In this document: piece by piece, positions 1 to 5,295 of the stretch | How positions within the stretch are numbered: the stretch's first letter is position 1 | How the letters are laid out: each line of letters opens with the position of its first letter | NCBI GenBank assembly: GCA_002420315.1 | Contig: DIHU01000218.1 | Span: 1-6,484 of the forward strand | Source: Akkermansiaceae bacterium UBA5688 | Lineage (GTDB): Bacteria; Verrucomicrobiota; Verrucomicrobiia; Verrucomicrobiales; Akkermansiaceae | Direction of reading: 5' to 3' | Length of the DNA stretch: 6,484 bases | The notes under the pieces: generated by a model | Told to the model about the DNA's origin: nothing | The model's input: the letters and a program-made list of their open reading frames with translations, nothing else | The model's database searches: none | Translations under genes and position numbers: made by a program

Positions 1-763
1 TATCAATCTCATCCTGTGCGATCCACGGGGCCACAATGCCAACACCAACACCTACTTTAGCCATTTCCTTAATCGCACCCATATCGCCCAGGCTCAAACT
101 AGGTCGGAGACGGACTCCAGCATCCTCGAAAGATGACTTAAGAAAGCGATAGGTTTCGCTGGAACGCGCATAGACAAGGAAAGACTCTTTACCGACGTCC
201 TCGGGAGCCACTGACCCAGCCTTAGCCCACGGGTGATCGAGAGCCACAACAAAGACCAATTCATCTTCAAAAACAGGATCAAACCGCGCCCAAGTGGGTT
301 CGCGCCCGCTCATCCCAAGAACAAGATCTATCTTACTGGCGTCCAAACTTTCAATTAACTCAGAAGTGTCACCGGACTCAATGTGAATCTCTGCCCGAGG
401 ATAAAGCTCACGGAATTTCTGCATTACCATGGGAAGGAGATACGTGCAGAGCGTTTGAGTGGCTCCGATCCGCAAGCGCCCTTGTCCCCAGCGTTTAAGA
501 AGACCTAGCTCTTCATGAGCCTTCTCTAATTCCGTGATGGCTGCCTTAAACCGGCGCAATAAAATGGTGCCATTTTGTGAAAGCGCGACTCTTTTACCAG
601 CGCGCTCGACCAATTTGGAGTCGAGCTGAGTCTCAAGCGCCCGAATAGAATGACTAACCGCTGATTGGGTCACCCCTAGCTTTTCAGCGGCCTTGGTAAA
701 ACTCTCAGTCTCGGCAACTGTTACCAGTGACCTGACCTGTCTCAAATCTGGAAGCTCCATCAT
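1..763 (-). CDS. LysR-type transcriptional regulator, C-terminus cut by window edge
   Basis: The visible 254 residues form a DNA-binding regulator of the LysR family, which usually runs to about 300 residues, so roughly the last 45-50 are missing at the left edge. The N-terminal winged helix-turn-helix spans about residues 5-65. Its core ESFTKAAEKLGVTQSAVSHS (residues 20-39) is the family hallmark and is followed by RALE and a linker helix (about 66-92). The effector-binding domain starts near GRLRIGAT (95-102), with the typical LLPMVMQKFRELYP (109-122) and IDLVLG (145-150) segments. Two ATG codons lie in tandem (763 and 760), and I chose the first; neither has a Shine-Dalgarno sequence. The effector and target genes cannot be told from this sequence. 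LysR regulators often control a divergent neighbour, but the nearest upstream gene lies on the same strand, so the target may be off the window. A dyad at 774-790 suggests autoregulation. The family call is secure. Confidence 0.95.
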   Translation of the reverse strand, partial: MMELPDLRQVRSLVTVAETESFTKAAEKLGVTQSAVSHSIRALETQLDSKLVERAGKRVALSQNGTILLRRFKAAITELEKAHEELGLLKRWGQGRLRIGATQTLCTYLLPMVMQKFRELYPRAEIHIESGDTSELIESLDASKIDLVLGMSGREPTWARFDPVFEDELVFVVALDHPWAKAGSVAPEDVGKESFLVYARSSETYRFLKSSFEDAGVRLRPSLSLGDMGAIKEMAKVGVGVGIVAPWIAQDEID

Positions 764-773
764 TTCTAGAAAC

Positions 774-790
774 TATGAGCAGAGCGCATA
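774..790. promoter_or_regulatory. Candidate LysR-box (T-N11-A dyad) upstream of the regulator
   Basis: The 17-bp imperfect dyad TATGAGCAGAGCGCATA is centred on 782. Outer arms TATG/CATA pair perfectly, the inner GC/GC pairs match, and one pair (778/786) fails. T776 and A788 are separated by exactly 11 bases, which fits the T-N11-A core known for LysR-family operators. It ends 11 bp before the regulator's ATG, where binding would overlap transcription or translation initiation, as expected for negative autoregulation. Short dyads also arise by chance, so this is inference. Confidence 0.35.
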
Positions 791-827
791 CCAACTCTGT
801 TTGAGTGCACCGATTAGAACCGAAGAC

Positions 828-886
828 AAAGGTGGATCTAGCAGATCGAAGCACCATCTCCATTGACTTTGAGCTAAAGGTGGATC
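828..886. repeat. Pair of 11-bp direct repeats in the spacer between the HpnD-like gene and the regulator
   Basis: AAAGGTGGATC occurs exactly at 828-838 and again at 876-886, a 48-bp period. Between them is a weak dyad CTTT-N5-AAAG (867-879). The repeats lie 65-123 bp upstream of the LysR-type gene start, within a 176-bp non-coding spacer (764-939) that otherwise shows no ORF, no intrinsic terminator and no clear promoter. They could be tandem regulator-binding sites or chance. Confidence 0.4.
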
Positions 887-939
887 CCTGAAATGCTGTT
901 TCTTGTAAACTCTAAATAACTAGGCCTCAATGAGTTAGA

Positions 940-1785
940 TTAACCGAAGAACCGTTCTTGTATAAGAAGGGAGATCTTCTGGACCTTGCTCAAACGGTAA
1001 CGCCGATCAAAGACGCGGAAGTTGTCGGCGCGCATTTTTTGGAGAAGAGTATGATAAATCCGGTGCATCACTCGGGGAGCCAAGAGAGCCTTATGATCTT
1101 CGGCGGGAAGAAGCTTCGTAGCTTTGGCATAAAGATCCTCACAACGATCCGCTTGGTCGTTCATAAAAGCAATAAATCGTTCGTCGTGGACCCGCTCAAT
1201 AAGATCATTCTTGGTATATTCAAAGCGACTCAGATCATGGAGCGGAACGTAGATGCGATCGCCATTTGATAAATCCTCACCAATATCACGAAGAATATTA
1301 GTAAGCTGAAGGGCATGGCCGAGAGCAACGGCATATTCGTGAGAACGGCTCGCATCAGCCGCAAAAAGCGGAAGGCAAACCAATCCCACCGATGAGGCGA
1401 CGCGGTAGCTGTATTCCTGTAGATCTTGCCAAGTTTCAAATCGCTGCGGCTGCAAATCCATCTGGCAACCCTCAATGACGTTGGTTAAATAATCGGAAGG
1501 AATATCGTAAATATCTCGTACTTTAAAAATATCACTTTGTAGATCAACCAAACCAAGATCTGCGTTGATGGTATTGTTAGCGAAAATTTCCTTCCACCCC
1601 GCGAGACCTTTCTTTTTCTCTTCGAGAGGGAGCTCGAGATCATCAGCAAGATCATCAATCACCCGACAGAAAGCGTAAAAGCTGACGAGATGCCGCCTGC
1701 GATCCGCGGGAACACAACGCAGCGCGAAAGCAAGATTTGACTTCGCTTTACGAGTGATTTCTGCGGCAGTGGGATCGGACGACAT
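940..1785 (-). CDS. Squalene/phytoene synthase family protein, HpnD-like
   Basis: This 281-residue trans-isoprenyl diphosphate synthase joins two prenyl diphosphates head to head, giving presqualene diphosphate/squalene (FPP substrate) or phytoene (GGPP substrate). Both Mg-diphosphate-binding aspartate motifs are present: DDLADD at 44-49 and DIGED at 167-171, the latter inside LTNILRDIGED. The family signature YAFCR (37-41) precedes the first, and the helix segment YSYRVASSVG (125-134) is typical. Length (about 280) and the C-terminal VFDRRYRLSK (258-267) favour the HpnD type of the hopanoid/squalene HpnC-HpnD-HpnE route, but a carotenoid CrtB role cannot be excluded because neither HpnC nor HpnE nor a desaturase is in the window. 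The ATG lies 5 bp after the lepB stop, so it is probably co-transcribed and perhaps translationally coupled, although its export-peptidase neighbour has no pathway link. No Shine-Dalgarno sequence and no terminator hairpin with a T-tract are seen. Confidence 0.9.
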   Translation of the reverse strand: MSSDPTAAEITRKAKSNLAFALRCVPADRRRHLVSFYAFCRVIDDLADDLELPLEEKKKGLAGWKEIFANNTINADLGLVDLQSDIFKVRDIYDIPSDYLTNVIEGCQMDLQPQRFETWQDLQEYSYRVASSVGLVCLPLFAADASRSHEYAVALGHALQLTNILRDIGEDLSNGDRIYVPLHDLSRFEYTKNDLIERVHDERFIAFMNDQADRCEDLYAKATKLLPAEDHKALLAPRVMHRIYHTLLQKMRADNFRVFDRRYRLSKVQKISLLIQERFFG

Positions 1786-1790
1786 GGAGA

Positions 1791-2993
1791 CTACTTAATG
1801 AATCCCCAGTGCCCACTATTGAAAGGCCAAAGCGAAATGAAAGCAGGTCCGACAAGATTATATTGTTTCACACTCCCCCAGTATCGGGAATCGAGACTGT
1901 CCGTTGAATTATCACCCAAGGCGAAGAACTCGCGGTAATTATTACCTTTATCAGGATTAGCATCGAGAGTGACAGAATGACTTGAATCAGAAAATAAGGT
2001 TTTTTGGCCACCAGTCCTCCTTGGATTGGTGTATCCGGTATAAGGGTAACCCTTGGAATCAGGTTCCTTGCTCATGACCCTGAGGAGAGTTTCCTCGCTC
2101 GCTTTATCTCCGTTAATGTAGAGATTTGGCTCATCAATCTGGATGGTATCACCAGGAACGCCTGAAAGACGTTTGATGTAATGATCCCCCTTGGCCTGGC
2201 TCGACATACGATCTGGGCCATCCGTATCGATATCTCGTGTATCGAAGACGAAGGACTCTCCACGATTCGGCTGGCGGAAGTGGTAGGAAACCTTATCCAC
2301 GAGAACGAGATCTCCTGAAGTTAGGTAGCCCTGAAAAATAGGATCGCCCTTTTTAAAGTGTGGTGTTCTCTGACTCTGTTTGCGTATCAGAGCGTTTTTG
2401 ATCGTACTAATCCCATAAGCCTCATTGACCGGACATCCAATCACCTCGGTGGTATTATCATCAAAAGTAATCTTGGTTCTCGAGAAAAGGAAGAAGCTCG
2501 CATCTTTAATCGATACGATATTGAGATCTTTTTTAGCAACGATATTTTCGTAGGACCGCCCCGACATCGCAAAATCAAAAACCTGCTCGCCAAACCAAGG
2601 AGTATCCCAGCCCTCTTCGTCATGCTTGGTCGTCGCTACGATTCCATTTAGCGAAGGCTGCATGGAACCAGTAGGAATGCGGAAGGGCTGGAGAAAATAA
2701 GCGCGAATTCCAAGAGCCACTACGATTGCGACCCAAAAGACCTCGATATTCTCTGAGAGCCAATCCGGCTGCCGGTAGTGGGCCAGCGATTTTTCACAGG
2801 TGTTGCGAAGCTGCTTTGAGGTTTCCTTAACTGCATCTAGATCCTTTGCCTTAATCGCGGCCTTCAGATCAACGCGACGAGATTCGATTTCATCAATACG
2901 GTCGGGAGCTAGGAGATCCCGCTTGTAGTGCAGAAACTTTTGGGCCCCCTTCAGGAGAAGAAGCGCCTCTTTTTTCCAACGTGGCTTAAACAC
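1791..2993 (-). CDS. lepB: Signal peptidase I, long form with large insertion
   Basis: This membrane serine protease of family S26 removes signal peptides from exported proteins on the periplasmic side. From a GTG start at 2993 the protein is 400 residues. Order: a charged, probably helical/coiled N-terminal cytoplasmic region (about 1-75), one membrane segment (about 82-98, VFWVAIVVALGIR), the catalytic serine in RIPTGSMQPSL (Ser110), the box SGDLVLVDKVSY (226-237), the general-base lysine in YIKRLSGVPGD (Lys274), and the conserved GDNSTDSLDSRYWG near 360-373. About 115 residues separate the serine box from the next box, far more than in the E. coli enzyme. The reading frame can be extended to a TTG at 3119, but that adds 42 unconserved-looking residues and overlaps the start of trpS; GTG 2993 begins with FKPRWKK and leaves a 98-bp divergent spacer. 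TTG 3020 is another option. The stop is 5 bp from the HpnD-like gene. Function is secure, start is not. Confidence 0.93.
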   Translation of the reverse strand: MFKPRWKKEALLLLKGAQKFLHYKRDLLAPDRIDEIESRRVDLKAAIKAKDLDAVKETSKQLRNTCEKSLAHYRQPDWLSENIEVFWVAIVVALGIRAYFLQPFRIPTGSMQPSLNGIVATTKHDEEGWDTPWFGEQVFDFAMSGRSYENIVAKKDLNIVSIKDASFFLFSRTKITFDDNTTEVIGCPVNEAYGISTIKNALIRKQSQRTPHFKKGDPIFQGYLTSGDLVLVDKVSYHFRQPNRGESFVFDTRDIDTDGPDRMSSQAKGDHYIKRLSGVPGDTIQIDEPNLYINGDKASEETLLRVMSKEPDSKGYPYTGYTNPRRTGGQKTLFSDSSHSVTLDANPDKGNNYREFFALGDNSTDSLDSRYWGSVKQYNLVGPAFISLWPFNSGHWGFIK

Positions 2994-3091
2994 GCGCGCA
3001 GGGTGATCACGGCACCACAATCTTTCAAGCTGGAAAGCCGCATGTAGGATTTGGCCTTTCGCTTTGGTCCGAAAAACCGTAACTCCCGCTG
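2994..3091. promoter_or_regulatory. Divergent lepB/trpS spacer, presumed to hold both promoters
   Basis: If lepB starts at GTG 2993, these 98 bp separate two divergent genes and must hold or adjoin both promoters. For trpS a weak sigma70-like pair is visible: TTTCAA (3023-3028), 16 bp, TAGGAT (3045-3050), matching 3 and 4 of 6 consensus positions and leaving a leader of about 35 nt. No convincing promoter is seen toward lepB. No T-box or leader-peptide structure was recognised upstream of trpS, and the space is too short for a classical T-box. Confidence 0.3.
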
Positions 3092-4057
3092 ATGAGAATT
3101 TTGACGGGCCTTCAACCAAGCGGGAAACTTCACGTCGGGAACTACTTTGGCGCCATCAAGCCAGCGATCGACGCTCAAGGCGAAGGCGACGGGTATTATT
3201 TCATCGCGGATTACCACGCTATGACCACGACCCACGATTCTAATGAGCTTCGCGAAAATGTCCGCAACGTCGCAATCGACTTCCTCGCGTGCGGATTTGA
3301 TCCCTCTCGTGGGGTCTTTTTTAAGCAAAGCTCGGTTCCAGAAGTCAACGAACTAGCTTGGATTCTCTCAACGGTCTGCCCCATGGGCCTCCTTGAACGG
3401 TGTCACTCATACAAGGACAAAATCTCTAAGGGGATCTCGGCCAACCACGCCCTTTTTGCTTATCCAGCGCTCATGGCTGCGGATATTCTCCTTTACGACT
3501 CCAATGTCGTCCCAGTAGGCGAAGACCAAAAACAACACCTCGAAGTGACCCGCGATTTAGTAGGCAAGATTAACGACCAATATGGCGATGGAACGCTCAT
3601 GATGCCAAAAGCGCGCATTCGCGATGACGTTGCAAAAGTTCCCGGCCTCGATGGAGAAAAAATGAGTAAGAGCTACAACAACACCCTTCCCATCTTCGGC
3701 GATGAAAAACCGACCAAAAAACTGATCATGCGAATCAAAACAGACTCCGCTGCAGTCGAGGACCCGAAGCCGACTGAGAACTCGATCATTCTCGCCCTTT
3801 ACCAACTCTTCGCCGATCAGGCCGAATACGGCCAGATGATCTCGGATTACGAGAATGGAGGCTGCGGATATGGCGACTTTAAGAAGCGGCTCGCTGAGGC
3901 TTATTGGGACTACTTTGCCCCGATGCGCGCTCGCCGCGAAGAGCTCGTCACAAACTCAGATGAGGTGGATTCTGTCCTCAAGGCTGGAGCCGAAAAAGCC
4001 CGCTCGGAAGCGGCCAAAGTTCTCGACCGAGTGCGGAAAGCTGTTGGCCTTGCTTAG
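3092..4057 (+). CDS. trpS: Tryptophanyl-tRNA synthetase
   Basis: This cytoplasmic class Ic aminoacyl-tRNA synthetase charges tRNA-Trp using ATP and tryptophan, normally as a homodimer. At 321 residues it has the compact bacterial length. The N-terminus carries LTGLQPSGKLHVGNYFGA, containing the HIGH-type motif (His14-Val-Gly-Asn17). The KMSKS loop is exact at 190-194 within GEKMSKSYNN. Other family landmarks are LMAADILLY (127-135), where the family's tryptophan-selecting aspartate lies, and VGEDQKQH (142-149). ATG 3092 is the only good start: an in-frame TAA lies 9 nt upstream, and the protein begins directly with the conserved MRILTGLQPSG. There is no Shine-Dalgarno sequence. The gene stands alone, divergent from lepB and convergent with the lipoprotein gene, whose stop is only 3 bp away, so their transcripts must overlap or terminate inside each other. 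No truncation or missing catalytic element is seen. Confidence 0.98.
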   Translation: MRILTGLQPSGKLHVGNYFGAIKPAIDAQGEGDGYYFIADYHAMTTTHDSNELRENVRNVAIDFLACGFDPSRGVFFKQSSVPEVNELAWILSTVCPMGLLERCHSYKDKISKGISANHALFAYPALMAADILLYDSNVVPVGEDQKQHLEVTRDLVGKINDQYGDGTLMMPKARIRDDVAKVPGLDGEKMSKSYNNTLPIFGDEKPTKKLIMRIKTDSAAVEDPKPTENSIILALYQLFADQAEYGQMISDYENGGCGYGDFKKRLAEAYWDYFAPMRARREELVTNSDEVDSVLKAGAEKARSEAAKVLDRVRKAVGLA

Positions 4058-4060
4058 GGT

Positions 4061-4576
4061 TCATTCGCCTTTGCGATAAAGAACACCATCCTTGCCTGCT
4101 TCTTGCTCAAGGACCTCCTTAGCTTTTTCGTAAGTCATGCGATCGCTTTCCAAAAAGCCATCTTCGATTGGCTTGGAGATCACCAAGTTCATCTCGGCCT
4201 CCGACCGATCAAGCTCAAGAGCCATCGCGATAGAAGCAGCATATCGTTCCGCGATTTCTTCATCTTGATGCCTCGCAATAACCCGGATCAATTGTAGTTC
4301 AGGATCGAGCTCCAGCCGCGTAGCTTCATCTAAGGCAACGAGATCAATATCTAGTTCCGCCGCAGCTCGCTTGAGAAAACTCTTTCCTGAAATCAGTTCC
4401 AGTTCACGATTCCATTCAATCTTATCCTCCAACCCAAGGGGCATGATTTTGACTTCCTTAATCCTCTCGATCTCGCCTTGGGACTCGACACCAAGCGGTT
4501 CCTCCCCGCAAGAGGAAAGCCACACACCAAAAGCAAAAATTACCAGCGCTTTCAAATTCCTACTCATGGCCATCAT
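4061..4576 (-). CDS. Small lipoprotein with Wzz-like periplasmic segment, function unknown
   Basis: I do not recognise a named family with certainty. The 171-residue product has a lipoprotein signal: basic SRNLK, hydrophobic ALVIFAFGVW (10-19), then lipobox LSSC with the lipidated cysteine at 23. Glu-Glu at +2/+3 gives no clear inner-membrane retention signal, so outer-membrane sorting is possible. The mature part is acidic and mostly helical. Residues about 55-140 (ELELISGKSFLKRAAAELDI; a beta-like LQLIRVIARHQDEEIAERYA; then NLVISKPIEDGFLE) follow the order of the periplasmic domain of Wzz/chain-length-determinant proteins, but there is no second membrane helix, proline-rich exit or kinase. 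That resemblance is by eye only. ATG 4576 is chosen because AGGAG (4586-4590) sits 9 nt upstream; ATG 4573 and 4567 are alternatives. The gene overlaps the end of the dioxygenase gene by 17 bp, so the two are surely co-transcribed and probably coupled. Confidence 0.8.
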   Translation of the reverse strand: MMAMSRNLKALVIFAFGVWLSSCGEEPLGVESQGEIERIKEVKIMPLGLEDKIEWNRELELISGKSFLKRAAAELDIDLVALDEATRLELDPELQLIRVIARHQDEEIAERYAASIAMALELDRSEAEMNLVISKPIEDGFLESDRMTYEKAKEVLEQEAGKDGVLYRKGE

Positions 4577-5237
4577 CAGGAGTCACTCCTAGGACGATAT
4601 TGAACTCAGCACTTAACTCACCTGCTTTAGACTTCGGGACAGGCTTAAACTTCACCATCAAATGCTTGGCAGGCTCACCCATTCGTTTGATCAGAAAATC
4701 TTTCGCGTTCCCTTTGTCACCATCGATGAAACACTGAGTCGTAAGCGCACGCTTATTCTTGCGATAGACAGCCACGTGAATGTGCGGGGTCCGCGAGCCA
4801 TAAGGGGCAGGCTTGATTATCCGAAAATAATACCGGCCATCGCGCGAGGTCAAAAAGCGACCGAATCCTTGAAAATTATCATCGCGCTTGGGGCCCGTCA
4901 GACCACCATCGCGTGAGTGAATGTAAACCCCCTTATTATCCACCTGCCAAATTTCAACCCGAGCATTTGGAATAGGATTCCCCTTCACGTCCGTAACCTT
5001 TCCATACAGATGAGTGATAGCACCAATTCCTGGTGTAATCGTGTCATTAATACGGACGAGATCATTATCGGTATCCAAAGGAAGTTTGTCCGGATAAAAT
5101 GGCCCCTCGGTCATTGGAGGCGTGATTGTAAGAGCTTCAGCGAAGGCGCCAGGCACAGTAAACAAAGCAGCCGAGCCAAGAACAGTACGGCAGAGAAATT
5201 CACGGCGATGGCAATCGGGGCAGGATGAAATTTTCAT
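4560..5237 (-). CDS. Tat-exported intradiol ring-cleavage dioxygenase (protocatechuate 3,4-dioxygenase-like)
   Basis: The family uses a non-haem Fe(III) centre to split catechol-type rings between the two hydroxyls. At 225 residues, this is a single catalytic beta-sandwich domain without the catechol-dioxygenase N-terminal dimerisation domain. All four iron ligands are visible: Tyr105 (in GVYIHSRD), Tyr146 (KPAPYGSR), His152 and His154 (RTPHIHV). Arg149, three residues before the first histidine, matches the catalytic arginine of protocatechuate dioxygenase. TEGPFYP (43-49) and VEIWQVD (94-100) are subgroup landmarks. Tyr146 and His152 are only 6 apart (13 in the Pseudomonas beta subunit as I recall it), so the loop is short. 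The N-terminus is a Tat-type signal (RREFL at 11-15, hydrophobic core, likely cut after AFA at 33), preceded unusually by CPDC (6-9), so it probably acts in the periplasm. Substrate is unknown; no aromatic-degradation genes are adjacent. ATG 5237 has no Shine-Dalgarno sequence. The gene overlaps the downstream lipoprotein gene by 17 bp. Confidence 0.9.
   Translation of the reverse strand: MKISSCPDCHRREFLCRTVLGSAALFTVPGAFAEALTITPPMTEGPFYPDKLPLDTDNDLVRINDTITPGIGAITHLYGKVTDVKGNPIPNARVEIWQVDNKGVYIHSRDGGLTGPKRDDNFQGFGRFLTSRDGRYYFRIIKPAPYGSRTPHIHVAVYRKNKRALTTQCFIDGDKGNAKDFLIKRMGEPAKHLMVKFKPVPKSKAGELSAEFNIVLGVTPDDGHE
4586..4590 (-). promoter_or_regulatory. Shine-Dalgarno sequence of the lipoprotein gene, within an inverted repeat
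   Basis: On the minus strand AGGAG lies 9 nt before the ATG at 4576 and decides that start over 4573 and 4567. It is the only clear ribosome binding site in the window and lies inside the coding end of the upstream dioxygenase gene. It forms half of the inverted repeat AGGAGTGACTCCT (4578-4590), so a small hairpin could mask it until ribosomes finishing the upstream gene open it. Confidence 0.6.
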
Positions 5238-5246
5238 ATCGTAAGA

Positions 5247-5276
5247 TTGGAAAAATGGGACTTTTAGAGCTCTAAT
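5247..5276 (+). promoter_or_regulatory. lolD: Candidate sigma70-like promoter of lolD
   Basis: TTGGAA (5247-5252, 4 of 6 consensus positions) and TCTAAT (5271-5276, 5 of 6) are separated by 18 bp. Transcription would begin near 5283, giving a leader of only about 13 nt before the GTG at 5296. That agrees with the absence of a Shine-Dalgarno sequence. It lies in the 58-bp divergent spacer, and its -10 box overlaps a perfect palindrome. Confidence 0.45.
5264..5275. promoter_or_regulatory. Perfect 12-bp palindrome in the divergent dioxygenase/lolD promoter region
   Basis: TTAGAGCTCTAA is exactly self-complementary. It overlaps the candidate lolD -10 box on the plus strand and, read on the minus strand, supplies a matching -10-like TCTAAA (5268 to 5263) for the dioxygenase gene. 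A second dyad, GTTAG-T-CTAAC (5282-5292), follows 6 bp later. The arrangement could be an operator pair or simply two back-to-back -10 elements. No cognate regulator is adjacent. Confidence 0.4.
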
Positions 5277-5295
5277 TTCGCGTTAGTCTAACACC

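Noticed and set aside
947..959. Near-palindrome AAGAACCGTTCTT at the end of the HpnD-like gene, considered as terminator
   Set aside because: It lies within the last codons before the stop, has a 1-nt centre and no following T-tract, so it cannot be an intrinsic terminator as it stands.
958..1269. Open frame on the plus strand, 103 codons
   Set aside because: It is the antisense shadow of the HpnD-like gene, whose motifs are intact; the translation shows no recognisable family.
2994..3091. T-box or attenuator upstream of trpS
   Set aside because: The leader is too short, and no T-box consensus or Trp-rich leader peptide is visible.
2951..3328. Minus-strand open frame of 125 codons spanning the lepB/trpS junction
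   Set aside because: It overlaps both well-supported genes in other frames and has low-complexity basic composition with no motif.
4662..5228. Two consecutive plus-strand frames opposite the dioxygenase
   Set aside because: They are antisense to a gene with all catalytic residues intact, and their translations have no family features.
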